Origin: CAYSRC01 sp964446385
GTDB lineage: Bacteria > Bacillota > Clostridia > Oscillospirales > Ruminococcaceae
Direction: 5' to 3'
NCBI GenBank assembly: GCA_964446385.1
Contig: CAYUOH010000002.1
Coordinates: 147,128-211,127, forward strand
Length of the DNA: 64,000 nucleotides
In this document: positions 17,739 to 27,137 of the stretch, piece after piece
Position numbering within the stretch: position 1 is the first letter of the stretch
How the letters are laid out: every line of letters starts with the position of its first letter
Program-made: the position numbers and the translations under genes
The notes under the pieces: generated by a model
What the model was told of the DNA's origin: nothing
What the model saw: the letters and a program-made list of their open reading frames with translations, nothing else
Database searches by the model: none

Positions 17739-18944
17739 ATGACTAATCTTGAGAGGAATGCGATTTCAAGGGTTGAAAAAAGGATGCCGATAATTGCAGC
17801 CGTAATTTTCACCTTGATAAAGGCGTTCATTGTGTGGAAAACGTGGGAATTCATTAGCGGGGATATGCGCGACGCTCTATATCCCTGGTTTAACGTAATT
17901 AAAAACTGCGGAGGTTTCGCGTCTCTTTGTGAACAGGTCGGTGATTACGGGATACTTTACCAAACTATAATCGCTATTATGACATATATCCCACTTGTTC
18001 CGGTTTTTTCCTACAAGCTTCTTAGCGTTTTGATCGACTTTGCACTTGGTGTTGCCGGGGGAACCCTTATTTGGGAGATTCAGGGGCGCACAAAGGAAGC
18101 TTTGAGAAATGCTGTGATTACGTACAGCGTGATTATCGTTTCACCGATAGTAGTTATGAATTCTGCGGTATGGGGGCAGTGCGACTGTATATTTACATTT
18201 TTCATTATAATGTCCCTGATATTCCTGTGGAGAGAGAAAAATATAGCTTCATTCATTATGCTTGGTGTAGCTTTTGCGCTTAAGCTTCAAGCGATATTTA
18301 TAGTTCCGTTTTTTGTTATCTGGTATTTCAAGGCTAAGAAATTTTCGATTGCCAATGTTCTTCTGATTCCGGTGACCATGATAGTGACTAACATTCCGGG
18401 ATTGATATATGGGCGGAAAGTTATAGATGTATTCGCAGTATTTTTCAATCAGATTGGGGGTTATTCATTCGTTTCGGCTAACTGTTTCAATCTGGGATCC
18501 CTTCTTGTCGACGATCATGAAAACTACAGTATTATTTCTCCGATAATGCTGACCGTATGTATTCTGTATCTGTTTCTTCTGTTTATGACCGTTATAAAAA
18601 GCACACGCCCGCTGTCCGCGCAATATATGCTTGAAATTGCGTTTATATCTTCATATGGATGTTTCATGCTTTTGCCTGGCATGCACGAAAGATATGGCTA
18701 TCTTGCCGAAGTACTGGGAGTTCTGCTGGCAATAACCAACAGAAAAACAATCCCGTTGCTGTTGCCGATGTTGTGCCTTACAAGTATTACATACGGAATA
18801 TATCTTTTTGATCAAACGGTTATAAACTATACCATTTTTAGTCTGATTAATCTTGTGATCTTTATGCTGTATAATGTGCTTCTTTTTAAAGACACGGAAA
18901 AATTACATCCTGAAGAAAATCCGTCTGTAAAGACCGAACAGTGA
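17739..18944 (+). CDS. Multi-pass membrane glycosyltransferase-like protein (GT-C/GT87-like)
   Basis: 401 residues with about ten hydrophobic segments. An early extracytoplasmic loop has YPWFNVI and QVGDYGILYQ, and a later one has NSAVWGQCDCIF and KLQAIFIVPF; such motifs are common in GT-C enzymes that use polyprenyl-phosphate sugars on the outer membrane face. The metal- or base-type acidic residue expected in the first loop could be the Asp of SGDMRDALYPW. AGAAAGG precedes the ATG. It overlaps or abuts the next membrane-protein gene, suggesting the two work together, perhaps modifying the surface polymer made by neighbouring genes. The exact family is not certain. Confidence 0.7.
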   Translation: MTNLERNAISRVEKRMPIIAAVIFTLIKAFIVWKTWEFISGDMRDALYPWFNVIKNCGGFASLCEQVGDYGILYQTIIAIMTYIPLVPVFSYKLLSVLIDFALGVAGGTLIWEIQGRTKEALRNAVITYSVIIVSPIVVMNSAVWGQCDCIFTFFIIMSLIFLWREKNIASFIMLGVAFALKLQAIFIVPFFVIWYFKAKKFSIANVLLIPVTMIVTNIPGLIYGRKVIDVFAVFFNQIGGYSFVSANCFNLGSLLVDDHENYSIISPIMLTVCILYLFLLFMTVIKSTRPLSAQYMLEIAFISSYGCFMLLPGMHERYGYLAEVLGVLLAITNRKTIPLLLPMLCLTSITYGIYLFDQTVINYTIFSLINLVIFMLYNVLLFKDTEKLHPEENPSVKTEQ

Positions 18945-18958
18945 ATAGGAAGAATCCG

Positions 18959-20272
18959 ATGAAAAACTTTTTCAAATCCGCGCTGTGTGCGATATCGTAC
19001 GTGCTTGTTGCTATAATTGCGGCGACGCTGCTGATGACGGCAGTGTACGCTATTCCGACCGACAGAATACGCGAAAACGTCAACTCCTCAATCGGATATT
19101 TCTACAACGAGGACGACGGTTACTGGTGGGCGCCCGGTATCGACGGAACACACTATGACAATTTTACCGATTCTCTTATGTTAAACGCTGCCGCCTTCCC
19201 TAACGGCAACTCCGCGGTCAGGGACGCGATGAACAACCCTCATTACGATTTTGAGGGAGAGGTTTCAAAGTCCATGAACCTTGCGAAAGCGGTTTCCGGC
19301 ACGGCTGATCCGCTGGAGAGAATAAGGGTTAACTATCCACGGTACTGGCACGGATATCTTTTGTGGCTGAAACCTCTCCTTTGTGTTATGACAATGTCGG
19401 AGCTTCGTGTGTTGAGCATGTGTTTCCAGTTTGTTCTGGCCGCAGTGCTGCTTATCGTACTCTACAAAAGATACGGAATCAGAATCGCAATTCCGTTCGG
19501 ACTTGTTATTTTGTCCTTGAATCCGGTCAGCACCGCTCTTTGCATGCAGTATGCAAGTATATATATAATTATGCTTGTGTTTGCGCTTGTAATGATCCTG
19601 ACAGGTGCGGCCGACAGGAAAAACTACTGGATGCTTTTCCTGTGGATGGGTGTCGCCACCGCTTTTTTCGATTTTCTTACATATCCGCTTGCGGCTCTCG
19701 GAGTATGCCAGCTTCTGATGTTAGCGGTTACAAACGAGACGCTTACAAACAATATCAAAAAAACAGTTTTCAGCGGAATGGCATGGGGTTTCGGATATGC
19801 CGGAATGTGGGTTGGAAAATGGGCTGTGGCATCCTTACTGACCGGTAAAGACGTGTTTCAGTACGCGCTAAGCAAGGTATTTAACAGACTTTCCGGAGAA
19901 TCCCTTAGTGAGGCCGGTATAGATTCAAGCACGCCGAAAATGGTTATTGGCTACAATCTGGATGATTATAAAAACAAGGTCACGATAATAATCGGAATTG
20001 CGTTTATTATCACGTTAGTAGTACTTGCGATTGTGAAAAAATCGAAAATCCGTTTCAACGCCGGTTCCGGGGTTGTGCAGCTGCTAATCGGTCTGTACCC
20101 CTTTGTGTGGTACTCTGTCGTGCGCAACCATTCGGCTATTCATGCCTGGTTTACTCATAGACTGATGGCTATAACGTTCTTTGCCGTCGGACTGGTTCTG
20201 TATTCAATATTCGACACACGGGGAATGCAGGATCCGGTAAAAGAAGGACCGGGAATACCTGAGAACCGCTAA
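18959..20272 (+). CDS. Multi-pass membrane protein, possible GT-C partner
   Basis: About 437 residues from the ATG at 18959 (AGGAAG 6 bases upstream); an in-frame GTG at 18941 would overlap the preceding stop. The first hydrophobic helix is followed by an outward loop of about 130 residues rich in Asp, Tyr and Trp (DDGYWWAPGIDG), then eight or more hydrophobic segments. I do not recognise a named family. The layout resembles GT-C enzymes, and gene order supports joint action with the preceding protein. No catalytic motif can be assigned with confidence. Confidence 0.65.
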   Translation: MKNFFKSALCAISYVLVAIIAATLLMTAVYAIPTDRIRENVNSSIGYFYNEDDGYWWAPGIDGTHYDNFTDSLMLNAAAFPNGNSAVRDAMNNPHYDFEGEVSKSMNLAKAVSGTADPLERIRVNYPRYWHGYLLWLKPLLCVMTMSELRVLSMCFQFVLAAVLLIVLYKRYGIRIAIPFGLVILSLNPVSTALCMQYASIYIIMLVFALVMILTGAADRKNYWMLFLWMGVATAFFDFLTYPLAALGVCQLLMLAVTNETLTNNIKKTVFSGMAWGFGYAGMWVGKWAVASLLTGKDVFQYALSKVFNRLSGESLSEAGIDSSTPKMVIGYNLDDYKNKVTIIIGIAFIITLVVLAIVKKSKIRFNAGSGVVQLLIGLYPFVWYSVVRNHSAIHAWFTHRLMAITFFAVGLVLYSIFDTRGMQDPVKEGPGIPENR

Positions 20273-20297
20273 TATTTCAAAAAAAGGATTACATATT

Positions 20298-20835
20298 ATG
20301 CCAAACAGCCTTTCTATCCGTAAAACCGAATATGCCGATCTGCCAAAACTTCTGGAGGTTTACGCCGCCGCGCGGGACATTATGCGAGAAAGCGGAAATT
20401 CAAAACAGTGGGCGNNNNNNNNNNATATTGCCATCTATCATTCCCCAATAATCCAAGCCTCCCGAAGAGATGCTGCTGAATGATATTGAGACCGGCATCG
20501 GAAACGTAATTATTGAAGAGGACGGAGAGATAGTGGGTTCGTTTGCCTATATCACAGGCGTTGATCCTACCTACGTTGTCATCGAAGACGGCGAATGGCT
20601 TAACGACGAACCCTACGGCACGAAACACCGCCTGGCGTCCAACGGAACCGCAAGGGGAATACTTTCCACCGCACTGAATTACGGACTGCAGTTCAGGGAC
20701 AATATACGTATAGATACTCACGAAGAAAATACAATAATGCGATCCATCCTGCCGAACTACGGATTTAAGTATTGCGGCATCATTCACTTGGAAAACGGCG
20801 ACCCGAGATTAGCATATCAGTATGTAAAAGAGTAA
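20298..20835 (+). CDS. GNAT-family acetyltransferase, split by an assembly gap
   Basis: The N-terminal part (20298-20414) reads LSIRKTEYADLPKLLEVYAA, a typical GNAT beginning, and stops at SGNSKQWA exactly where ten Ns begin. The C-terminal part is in another frame from about 20458 (PPEEMLLNDIETGIG) and continues through GEIVGSFAYITGVDP to a normal end. In relatives I know, QWG is followed within a few residues by a YPPE-like stretch. The roughly 33 bases between the Ns and PPEE contain a stop in the C-terminal frame and look foreign. The gene is probably intact in the organism and broken only in this assembly. GNATs transfer acetyl from acetyl-CoA to an amine; the substrate is unknown. Confidence 0.75.
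20415..20424. other. Assembly gap (ten Ns)
   Basis: Ten consecutive undetermined bases inside the acetyltransferase gene. The true gap length is unknown, because the reading frame changes across it. Confidence 0.99.
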
Positions 20836-20873
20836 TATAACGGCTATCCCTCAGTCTCCTGCTTCGCAGAATC

Positions 20874-20903
20874 AGGCTCCCTTGTGCAAGGGGGCCTTTA
20901 TTT
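20874..20903 (+). terminator. Rho-independent terminator after the acetyltransferase
   Basis: A 10-bp stem (20874-20883 with 20888-20897, one G-T pair) with tetraloop GTGC and a T-rich tail. Confidence 0.8.
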
Positions 20904-20995
20904 GTAGTTATTACTAATAATATCCTAGTGTAATAATGCAATGTGTACAAACATTTTCAGGGCGATCGGCAAATCTTCTTTTGATGTTTTTTTAA

Positions 20996-21004
20996 TGATA
21001 TAAT
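20996..21004 (+). promoter_or_regulatory. Extended -10 element before the carboxylesterase pair
   Basis: TGATATAAT, 41 bases before the start at 21046. No convincing -35 at the normal distance. Confidence 0.5.
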
Positions 21005-21045
21005 TCATTCAGATGTAAAAAATTAATAAATTCTGAGGTAAAAAT

Positions 21046-22599
21046 ATGCTTAAGCAGGTCAAGGTTGAAAACGGTTGGGTCAAGGGTATTCCCGCCGCGG
21101 ATCCAAGAATTATCGCCTACAAAGGCATCCCCTTTGCCGCCCCTCCCGTGGGTGACCTCCGCTGGCGCGCACCGCAGCCTGCTGCCGACTGGGAAGGCGT
21201 TCGCGAATGCTGCACATTCGGTCCCATTTCCATGCAGGAAACCCCGGGCGAAGACCCCGAAGCTTTCTATTCCAAGGAATGGCACGTCGACCCCGAAATC
21301 CCCATGAGCGAGGATTGTCTCTATCTTAACGTCTGGACGCCGGCCAAATCCGCCGATGAAAAGCTGCCCGTTATGGTATGGATTTTCGGCGGAGCCTTCA
21401 ACAGCGGTTACACCGCCGAGATGGAATTTGACGGCGAGCGTATCGCACGCCGCGGCGTTATCCTTGTTACTGTCAACTACCGTGTAAACGTGTTCAGCTG
21501 GCTTGCCCATCCCGAAATGAAGCCTCTTGAAGAGGGCGGCCCCAACGGTAACTTCGGTTTCCTTGATCAGCGCGCTGCCTTCCAGTGGGTCCGGCGCAAC
21601 ATTGCTGCGTTCGGCGGTGACTTCGAAAACGTCACAATATTCGGTCAGTCCGCAGGCGGCGGAAGCGTTCTTGCCCATCTTGTATCACACAGGAGTCGCG
21701 GACTTTTCCAGAAGGCAATAGTAATGTCCGCTGGCGGCATCCGCGAGGCTAACAGCCGTCCCAACAACACCCGTGCCCGGCAGGAAGAAATAGGCGCGAA
21801 ATTCATGAAATTCCTTGGCTGCAATTCTTACGAGGAAATGAAGAAGATTGACGCACAGACCGTCATGGACAAATCTCTTGAATTTGCCAAAGAGCCCGGC
21901 ATGCCCAGGTTTGCCTTTACGCATTTCACAGACGGCTGGTTCCTTGACAAGGACTGGACCGAGGCACAGCTTCAGAACGACCGTGCCATGATCCCCGTAA
22001 TCGCAGGTCATACCACAAACGACTTCAAATGGCCGCCGTTCGGCGTAAAGGACATGGCCTCCCTGAAGGAGTATGCTGAAAAATCTTTCGGCAACAGGGC
22101 GGACGAATACCTCAAACTTATCGATTTCGACAAGGGCGATTATGAGGCATCCATGAAGAAGGTCTGCGTTCCAATGCAGGAACTTGGCAGCTCCGTCTGG
22201 ATGGAATACAACGCACGTGTGGGAACTAATCCCCCCATCTACGGTTACACGTTCGACGGCGATATGGTCGGAGACGACGCAGGTGCCTTCCATTCCAGCG
22301 ACCTGTGGTTCGTATTCGAGACTCTGGTAAAATGCTGGAGACCGTTCAAAGGCAAACATTACGACCTTGCCCGCCGGATGTGCAACTATTGGACAAACTT
22401 TGCAAAGAACGGAAATCCGAACGGCCTTGACGCCGACGGTACGCCGATGCCCGAGTGGAAACCCTTTACAAAGGCAAATCCATATGAGATATATTTCGGC
22501 GACACAATTCACATGCGCGACGAACAGAATCCCGTTATGAAGTTCCTGGCGGACTATGCCCTCGAGTGGCACAAGAAGAACCCCTACGTTTCTGAATAA
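21046..22599 (+). CDS. Type-B carboxylesterase
   Basis: 517 residues of the COesterase family (PF00135). Near the start is FKGIPFAAPPVGDLRW-like sequence, then SEDCLYLNVWTP, the oxyanion-hole motif WIFGGAF, the nucleophile elbow FGQSAGGGS with serine near residue 202, and a histidine near residue 408 in AFHSSDLWF. No signal peptide, so a cytoplasmic enzyme. It is followed by its own terminator and by a close paralogue with the same length and the same serine position. Family members hydrolyse a broad range of carboxylic esters. The substrate cannot be read from the sequence. Confidence 0.92.
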   Translation: MLKQVKVENGWVKGIPAADPRIIAYKGIPFAAPPVGDLRWRAPQPAADWEGVRECCTFGPISMQETPGEDPEAFYSKEWHVDPEIPMSEDCLYLNVWTPAKSADEKLPVMVWIFGGAFNSGYTAEMEFDGERIARRGVILVTVNYRVNVFSWLAHPEMKPLEEGGPNGNFGFLDQRAAFQWVRRNIAAFGGDFENVTIFGQSAGGGSVLAHLVSHRSRGLFQKAIVMSAGGIREANSRPNNTRARQEEIGAKFMKFLGCNSYEEMKKIDAQTVMDKSLEFAKEPGMPRFAFTHFTDGWFLDKDWTEAQLQNDRAMIPVIAGHTTNDFKWPPFGVKDMASLKEYAEKSFGNRADEYLKLIDFDKGDYEASMKKVCVPMQELGSSVWMEYNARVGTNPPIYGYTFDGDMVGDDAGAFHSSDLWFVFETLVKCWRPFKGKHYDLARRMCNYWTNFAKNGNPNGLDADGTPMPEWKPFTKANPYEIYFGDTIHMRDEQNPVMKFLADYALEWHKKNPYVSE

Positions 22600-22610
22600 T
22601 CAGTAATCAT

Positions 22611-22636
22611 AAAAGGCCTGTCACCGGGCCTTTTAT
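22611..22636 (+). terminator. Terminator between the two carboxylesterases
   Basis: A 10-bp stem (22611-22620 with 22625-22634) with loop TCAC; the 3' arm ends in TTTT. Confidence 0.8.
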
Positions 22637-22671
22637 GTTCCCGTTTAAAGCATAAAAAAAGGAGAATAAAC

Positions 22672-24222
22672 ATGCTAAGAGAAGTCAAAACCGAGAACGG
22701 GCGGGTACGCGGCATTTCCGCTGCTGACCCCCGCATAATATCTTTTAAGGGTATTCCTTTCGCCGCACCCCCCGTGGGTGACCTTCGCTGGCGCGCGCCC
22801 CGACCTGCTGCAAACTGGGACGGCGTACGCAACTGCTATATGTTTGCTCCGATAGCGATGCAGAAAATACCCGATTTTAACCCCGACGATCCCAAAACTA
22901 ACGAATGGAACCTCAGCTGCGACACATCCATGAGCGAGGACTGCCTTTATCTCAACGTCTGGACTCCGGCCAAATCCGCAGATGAGAAGCTTCCGGTAAT
23001 GCTTTGGATCCACGGTGGAGCCTTCAACTACGGCGCCACAAGCGAATGCCAATTCGACGGCGAGCGCATCGCCCGCAGAGGCCTTGTGGTAGTTTCAATA
23101 TCCTATCGCCTTGGCCTCTTCGCATGGCTTGCCCATCCGGATATGAAGCCAACTGAGCCCAATGGTCCCAAAGGAAACTTCGGCTTCCTTGATCAGATGC
23201 AGGGCATGCAGTGGGTGCAGAAAAACATCGCGGCTTTCGGCGGAGACCCCGACAACGTTACCGTGTTCGGTCAGTCAGCCGGCGCGGGAAGCATACTTGC
23301 CCATCTTGTATCCCACCGCAGCCGCGGTCTTTACCACAAGGCTATCGTAATGTCCGGCGGCGGTATCCGTGAATGCAACAGCGTGCCAAACAACACGCGT
23401 GCACAGCAGGAGGATATCGGCGTCAAATTTCAGGAGTTCCTGGGCTACACAAGCTACGGGGACATGAAGAGTATCGACGCCGAAACTCTTCTTCAGAAAG
23501 GCGTCGAATTCGGCAAACAGCCCGGTGCGCCCAAATTTCCGTTCATGCACTACACCGACGGATGGTTCCTTGAAAAGGATTGGACCGAGGCGCAGCTTGA
23601 AAACGACCGCAATATGGTTCCGATAATGGCCGGGCACACTACAAACGACTTCAGATGGCCGCCGTTCGGGGTAAAGGATATGGCTACGCTTAAGGCTTAT
23701 GCCGAAAAATCCTTCGGCGACAGAACGAACGAATATCTCAAGCTTATAGATTTCGACAAAGGCGATTACGAAGCGTCCATGAAGAAGGTCTGCATTCCCA
23801 TGCAGGAGTTGGGAAGCGCGAACTGGATGGAATACAATGCCCGCATGGGCAACGCACCAATCTACGGGTACACCTTTGACGGCGATATGCCTGGTGACGA
23901 TCAGGGCGCTTTCCATGCCGCAGACCTGTGGTTCGTGTTTGAAACGCTTGCAAAAAGCTGGAGGCCATTCACTGCCAAGCATTACGATCTTGCCCGCAAA
24001 ATCTGCAACTACTGGACAAATTTTGCCAAAACGGGCAACCCCAACGGCATCGATACCGACGGCAGACCGCAGCCCGAATGGAAGCCATACACCCTAGACA
24101 ACCCTTATGAGATTTACTTCGGCGACACCATCCGCATGCGCGATGAGCAGGATCCGGTGATGAAGTTTCTTGTACAGTACAGCCTTGACTGGCACAAGGA
24201 GCATCCGTACAAGTCTAAATAA
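22672..24222 (+). CDS. Type-B carboxylesterase, tandem paralogue
   Basis: 516 residues, colinear with the preceding gene and, by eye, identical at well over half of the positions. Visible are WIHGGAFNYG (oxyanion hole), FGQSAGAGS with serine near residue 202, and AFHAADLWF with the catalytic histidine. The first oxyanion motif differs: WIFGGAF in the upstream copy, WIHGGAF here. AAGGAG precedes the ATG. No signal peptide. The pair is a recent tandem duplication, each copy with its own terminator. I see no promoter in the 70 bases between them, so some read-through is possible. Confidence 0.92.
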   Translation: MLREVKTENGRVRGISAADPRIISFKGIPFAAPPVGDLRWRAPRPAANWDGVRNCYMFAPIAMQKIPDFNPDDPKTNEWNLSCDTSMSEDCLYLNVWTPAKSADEKLPVMLWIHGGAFNYGATSECQFDGERIARRGLVVVSISYRLGLFAWLAHPDMKPTEPNGPKGNFGFLDQMQGMQWVQKNIAAFGGDPDNVTVFGQSAGAGSILAHLVSHRSRGLYHKAIVMSGGGIRECNSVPNNTRAQQEDIGVKFQEFLGYTSYGDMKSIDAETLLQKGVEFGKQPGAPKFPFMHYTDGWFLEKDWTEAQLENDRNMVPIMAGHTTNDFRWPPFGVKDMATLKAYAEKSFGDRTNEYLKLIDFDKGDYEASMKKVCIPMQELGSANWMEYNARMGNAPIYGYTFDGDMPGDDQGAFHAADLWFVFETLAKSWRPFTAKHYDLARKICNYWTNFAKTGNPNGIDTDGRPQPEWKPYTLDNPYEIYFGDTIRMRDEQDPVMKFLVQYSLDWHKEHPYKSK

Positions 24223-24227
24223 CAATC

Positions 24228-24258
24228 AAAAAAGCCTGCGAAAGCAGGCTTTTTTCTA
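24228..24258 (+). terminator. Strong terminator after the second carboxylesterase
   Basis: A 12-bp perfect stem (24228-24239 with 24244-24255) with a GAAA tetraloop; the 3' arm ends in six Ts. Confidence 0.92.
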
Positions 24259-24371
24259 TTACAACCGGTGAGGGACATAGTATACAGAGGTGTGTAGTGT
24301 ATCATATAGTATGAATTAATATATCATCTTACAATATATTACACAGTATTTAGATTATTTAGCCTGCTCTG

Positions 24372-24400
24372 TTCATATTTTTGCACAAAACTGATATACT
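24372..24400 (+). promoter_or_regulatory. Likely promoter of the E-set esterase pair
   Basis: TTCATA and TATACT spaced by 17 bases, with TG one base before the -10. It lies 55 bases upstream of the ATG at 24455, in an otherwise AT-rich spacer. Confidence 0.6.
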
Positions 24401-24454
24401 GGTATCAGATCTAAGCGGAACAGAGTATCCGCAAATTATGAAAGGAGCACATTC

Positions 24455-25603
24455 ATGAATATCCCTGAAAAATTTCTGAAAAACCAGGTATTTGATTCCA
24501 GCGTTATCGGTTTCAACCGCCAGCTGGTTCCCCAGTTTGGCCCATCCACGGGCGTACATACCAACAAGGAGATCGGCACAGAGGTTCTTCCTGACGGCAG
24601 TGTTAATGTAAAATTCTACGGTCCCGAGGCTAATGAGGTCGTCGCAGGCTATCCCGATGAATGGGTAAAGCTTGTGAAGGACGAAAACGGCATGTGGAGA
24701 GGCAACGTCAAGTATGACGAGCCCGGCCAGAAACAGCTTATCTTTAAGGTGGACGGTGTCCGCGTTATTAACCCCCTGGCTCCCGTAGGCTTCGGCTGGG
24801 GCTATCCCATCAACTACATCGAGATCCCCGATGTTAATCAGGACTTCCTGCTTATCCGCGATGACATCCCTCACGGCACAGTTTCCATGGAATACTTCTA
24901 TTCCAAAGTAACAGGCGAAAACGAGTGCTGTTATGTCTACACACCTCCCAAATACCGTGACGATGTTACCAAAGATTATCCCGTTCTTTACCTGCAGCAT
25001 GGCGGCGGCGAGAACGAGGGCTGCTGGACACATCTTGGCAAAACCAATGTTGTCATGGACAACCTGCTTGCCGACGGCAAGGCCGTTCCCTTCATCATCG
25101 TGATGAACAATGTAATGATGCAGGTCAACACAGACGGCAATCCCCATGAGGATATAAACCAATATAATGATATGGTCATCAATGACTGCATTCCTTTCAT
25201 CGAGAAAAATTACCGCGTACGCCCCGGCAAGAGGAACCGTGCAATCGCTGGTCTTTCGATGGGTTCGCTGCTGAGCGGCCGTATGATTATGGAGCATTAC
25301 GATCTGTTCGGTGCAGCCGGCCTGTTCACCGGTTATACCTATCCTGTTATGCCCGGACGTCCCGCGACACCGATGCCTTACCTCAGCGTTCTGGAGGATG
25401 CCAAGACCTTCAACCGCGAGGTTCATCCCTTCTTCGGCGCCATAGGCGACCACGAAGTATCCCTGCCCCTGTTTGAGAAAGAGCGCGAGTATTGCAAGGA
25501 AAAGGGTATCAACTATATCCAGAAGATTTATCCCGGCTACCATGAGTGGCGTGTATGGAGAGCAGCCTCCCACGATTTCTATCAGCTGCTGTTCAGAGAC
25601 TAG
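24455..25603 (+). CDS. Esterase with N-terminal E-set domain (IroE/feruloyl-esterase-like)
   Basis: 382 residues. Residues about 45-125 look like an Ig-like E-set (CBM48-related) domain: VNVKFYGPEANEV followed by QLIFKVDG. The rest is an alpha/beta-hydrolase of PF00756, with YLQHGGGENE, nucleophile elbow GLSMGS with serine near residue 268, and the histidine in PGYHEWRVWR near the end. This plan occurs in feruloyl/acetyl-xylan esterases and enterochelin-esterase relatives. No signal peptide. GAAAGGAG lies 7 bases before the ATG. It is followed by a homologue after 63 bases. A role in de-esterifying imported plant oligosaccharides is possible but not shown. Confidence 0.88.
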   Translation: MNIPEKFLKNQVFDSSVIGFNRQLVPQFGPSTGVHTNKEIGTEVLPDGSVNVKFYGPEANEVVAGYPDEWVKLVKDENGMWRGNVKYDEPGQKQLIFKVDGVRVINPLAPVGFGWGYPINYIEIPDVNQDFLLIRDDIPHGTVSMEYFYSKVTGENECCYVYTPPKYRDDVTKDYPVLYLQHGGGENEGCWTHLGKTNVVMDNLLADGKAVPFIIVMNNVMMQVNTDGNPHEDINQYNDMVINDCIPFIEKNYRVRPGKRNRAIAGLSMGSLLSGRMIMEHYDLFGAAGLFTGYTYPVMPGRPATPMPYLSVLEDAKTFNREVHPFFGAIGDHEVSLPLFEKEREYCKEKGINYIQKIYPGYHEWRVWRAASHDFYQLLFRD

Positions 25604-25617
25604 CAAGAACTATTCCG

Positions 25618-25650
25618 CAAGGCGTGGTTACAACAAACCACGCCTTGTAT
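25618..25650 (+). terminator. Terminator or attenuator between paired esterases
   Basis: A 12-bp perfect stem (25618-25629 with 25636-25647) with a 6-base loop. The following tail is only moderately T-rich and the next gene's ribosome site begins about 8 bases later, so partial termination is plausible. Confidence 0.65.
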
Positions 25651-25666
25651 ATTAAAAGGAGCATTT

Positions 25667-26923
25667 ATGAAAAAAGAAATCCAATACAACCAGGCGCTGA
25701 ACTCGCATCTTCTGAATTTCGAACAGATCCAAAAGGGGATGAGTATGCCCACATCCCAAAGCCCCATTGATCCCGCTGCGGGTTCCAAAATCATCCTGCC
25801 CTCCCCGGGGTTCAGCGGAAGCGGAGTGCCCTTTGAAAACGTTTCCGCATGCCGTATTCTGGACGACGGCAAAGCCGAGCTGAGCTTTTATGCACCCGAC
25901 GCCAAGCGTGTCGAGGTTGCAGGTACCGGCGGAAGCATGCAGGGCCGCTACGACATGGTTCCCCAGGGCGACGGCTACTGGAAGGTAAAGCTTGAGGACG
26001 TACGCGCCGGATTCCATTACTGCGTATTCATAGTCGACGGCGTAAACACATATAACCCCGTTATGCCTTTCGGTTTCGGATGCAGCTATGTAATGAACTA
26101 CTTTGAAATTCCCGCCGAGGGGGAGGATTTCTACCTGCTGAAAGACGTTCCCCACGGTACTGTCCATATGGAGCTTATGAAGAGCGAGTCCACCGGACGC
26201 TACCGCAACCTGTGGGTATACACACCCTACGGTTACGAGACAAGCGGCAGGAAATACCCCGTTCTTCATATTCTGCACGGCGGCGGAGAGAACGAAACCG
26301 GATGGTTCTGGCAAGGTAAGCTGAACTACATCGCCGACAACCTTATCGCGGAAGGCAAGTGCGGTGAAATGATCATCGTCGCAAGCAGCTTCGCAGCTCC
26401 GAAGGAAACCGGGAACAACGTATTCACAGATACCGGATTCCCCGAGGTTATGTGCAATGAAATAGTTCCCTTTATCGATAAGAAATACCGTACCGTCGCT
26501 GACCGCGAGTTCCGCGCAATGGCGGGTCTGTCCGCAGGCGGCGGAATGTCACGCCAGATAGCTCACGGTCATCCCGAGTGCTTCGCGAATCTCGGCCAGT
26601 TCAGCTGCGGCGGCGGATTTGCTGTCGCCGGTCATACTAAGACCCCCGGTGGATTTATGCTTCTGCCGAACAACACTCTGCAGGCCGGTGAGGGCCCGCA
26701 TTACGACGAGCTGTTCGCCAGCCCGGAGCATTACAACAGCACTATGAAGGTCACATTCATCACATGCGGTACTGACGACCCGCGCCACAAATACACCCAG
26801 CCCCAGGTAAAGGAGCTTGTGGATCAGGGATACAATTTCGAGTATGCCTGCTATCCCGGCTACCACGAGTGGGATGTATGGCGCTACAGCGCACGCGATT
26901 ATATGATGAGACTGTTTAAATAA
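25667..26923 (+). CDS. Esterase with N-terminal E-set domain, second copy
   Basis: 418 residues, same architecture as the preceding gene: an E-set domain at about 60-135 (AELSFYAPDAKRVEV), then an alpha/beta-hydrolase with ILHGGGENE, nucleophile elbow GLSAGGG with serine near residue 289, and PGYHEWDVWR near the end. It has a longer N-terminus and an insert near residues 325-345 (TKTPGGFMLLPNN) not in the first copy. AAAAGGAG precedes the ATG. No signal peptide. It is more diverged from its neighbour than the two type-B enzymes are from each other. Confidence 0.88.
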   Translation: MKKEIQYNQALNSHLLNFEQIQKGMSMPTSQSPIDPAAGSKIILPSPGFSGSGVPFENVSACRILDDGKAELSFYAPDAKRVEVAGTGGSMQGRYDMVPQGDGYWKVKLEDVRAGFHYCVFIVDGVNTYNPVMPFGFGCSYVMNYFEIPAEGEDFYLLKDVPHGTVHMELMKSESTGRYRNLWVYTPYGYETSGRKYPVLHILHGGGENETGWFWQGKLNYIADNLIAEGKCGEMIIVASSFAAPKETGNNVFTDTGFPEVMCNEIVPFIDKKYRTVADREFRAMAGLSAGGGMSRQIAHGHPECFANLGQFSCGGGFAVAGHTKTPGGFMLLPNNTLQAGEGPHYDELFASPEHYNSTMKVTFITCGTDDPRHKYTQPQVKELVDQGYNFEYACYPGYHEWDVWRYSARDYMMRLFK

Positions 26924-26931
26924 TTGAAATA

Positions 26932-26962
26932 AAAAAGGTCCCCCCATCGGGGGACTTTTTTT
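26932..26962 (+). terminator. Strong terminator after the E-set esterases
   Basis: A stem of about 14 bp (AAAAAAG then GTCCCCC, pairing with GGGGGAC and a T run), loop CATC, ending in seven Ts. Confidence 0.9.
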
Positions 26963-27038
26963 ATTTCCTTGCATGGCAAATAGATGGGGAAAATACTGTA
27001 AATGTGTACGCGGTGGGGAAACATATGTACGTAAAACG

Positions 27039-27067
27039 TTGACAAACAGCGGCGTGAATGATAGCAT
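27039..27067 (+). promoter_or_regulatory. Promoter of the M20 amidohydrolase operon
   Basis: TTGACA and TAGCAT separated by exactly 17 bases, 71 bases before the ATG. Confidence 0.7.
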
Positions 27068-27137
27068 AAAAAAGATATTTTTATGCATTAACGCTTTAGC
27101 GTATTTGCGTAATATAAATGATTCGGAGGAAAGAAAA

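Noticed and set aside
24259..24371. AT-rich spacer with many TATA-like words, checked for a riboswitch or small RNA
   Set aside because: No conserved fold or motif recognised; only the promoter at 24372-24400 is supported.
24359..25606. A 415-codon minus-strand frame opposite the E-set esterase
   Set aside because: Exact antisense of a well-supported esterase gene; no ribosome site or family motif.
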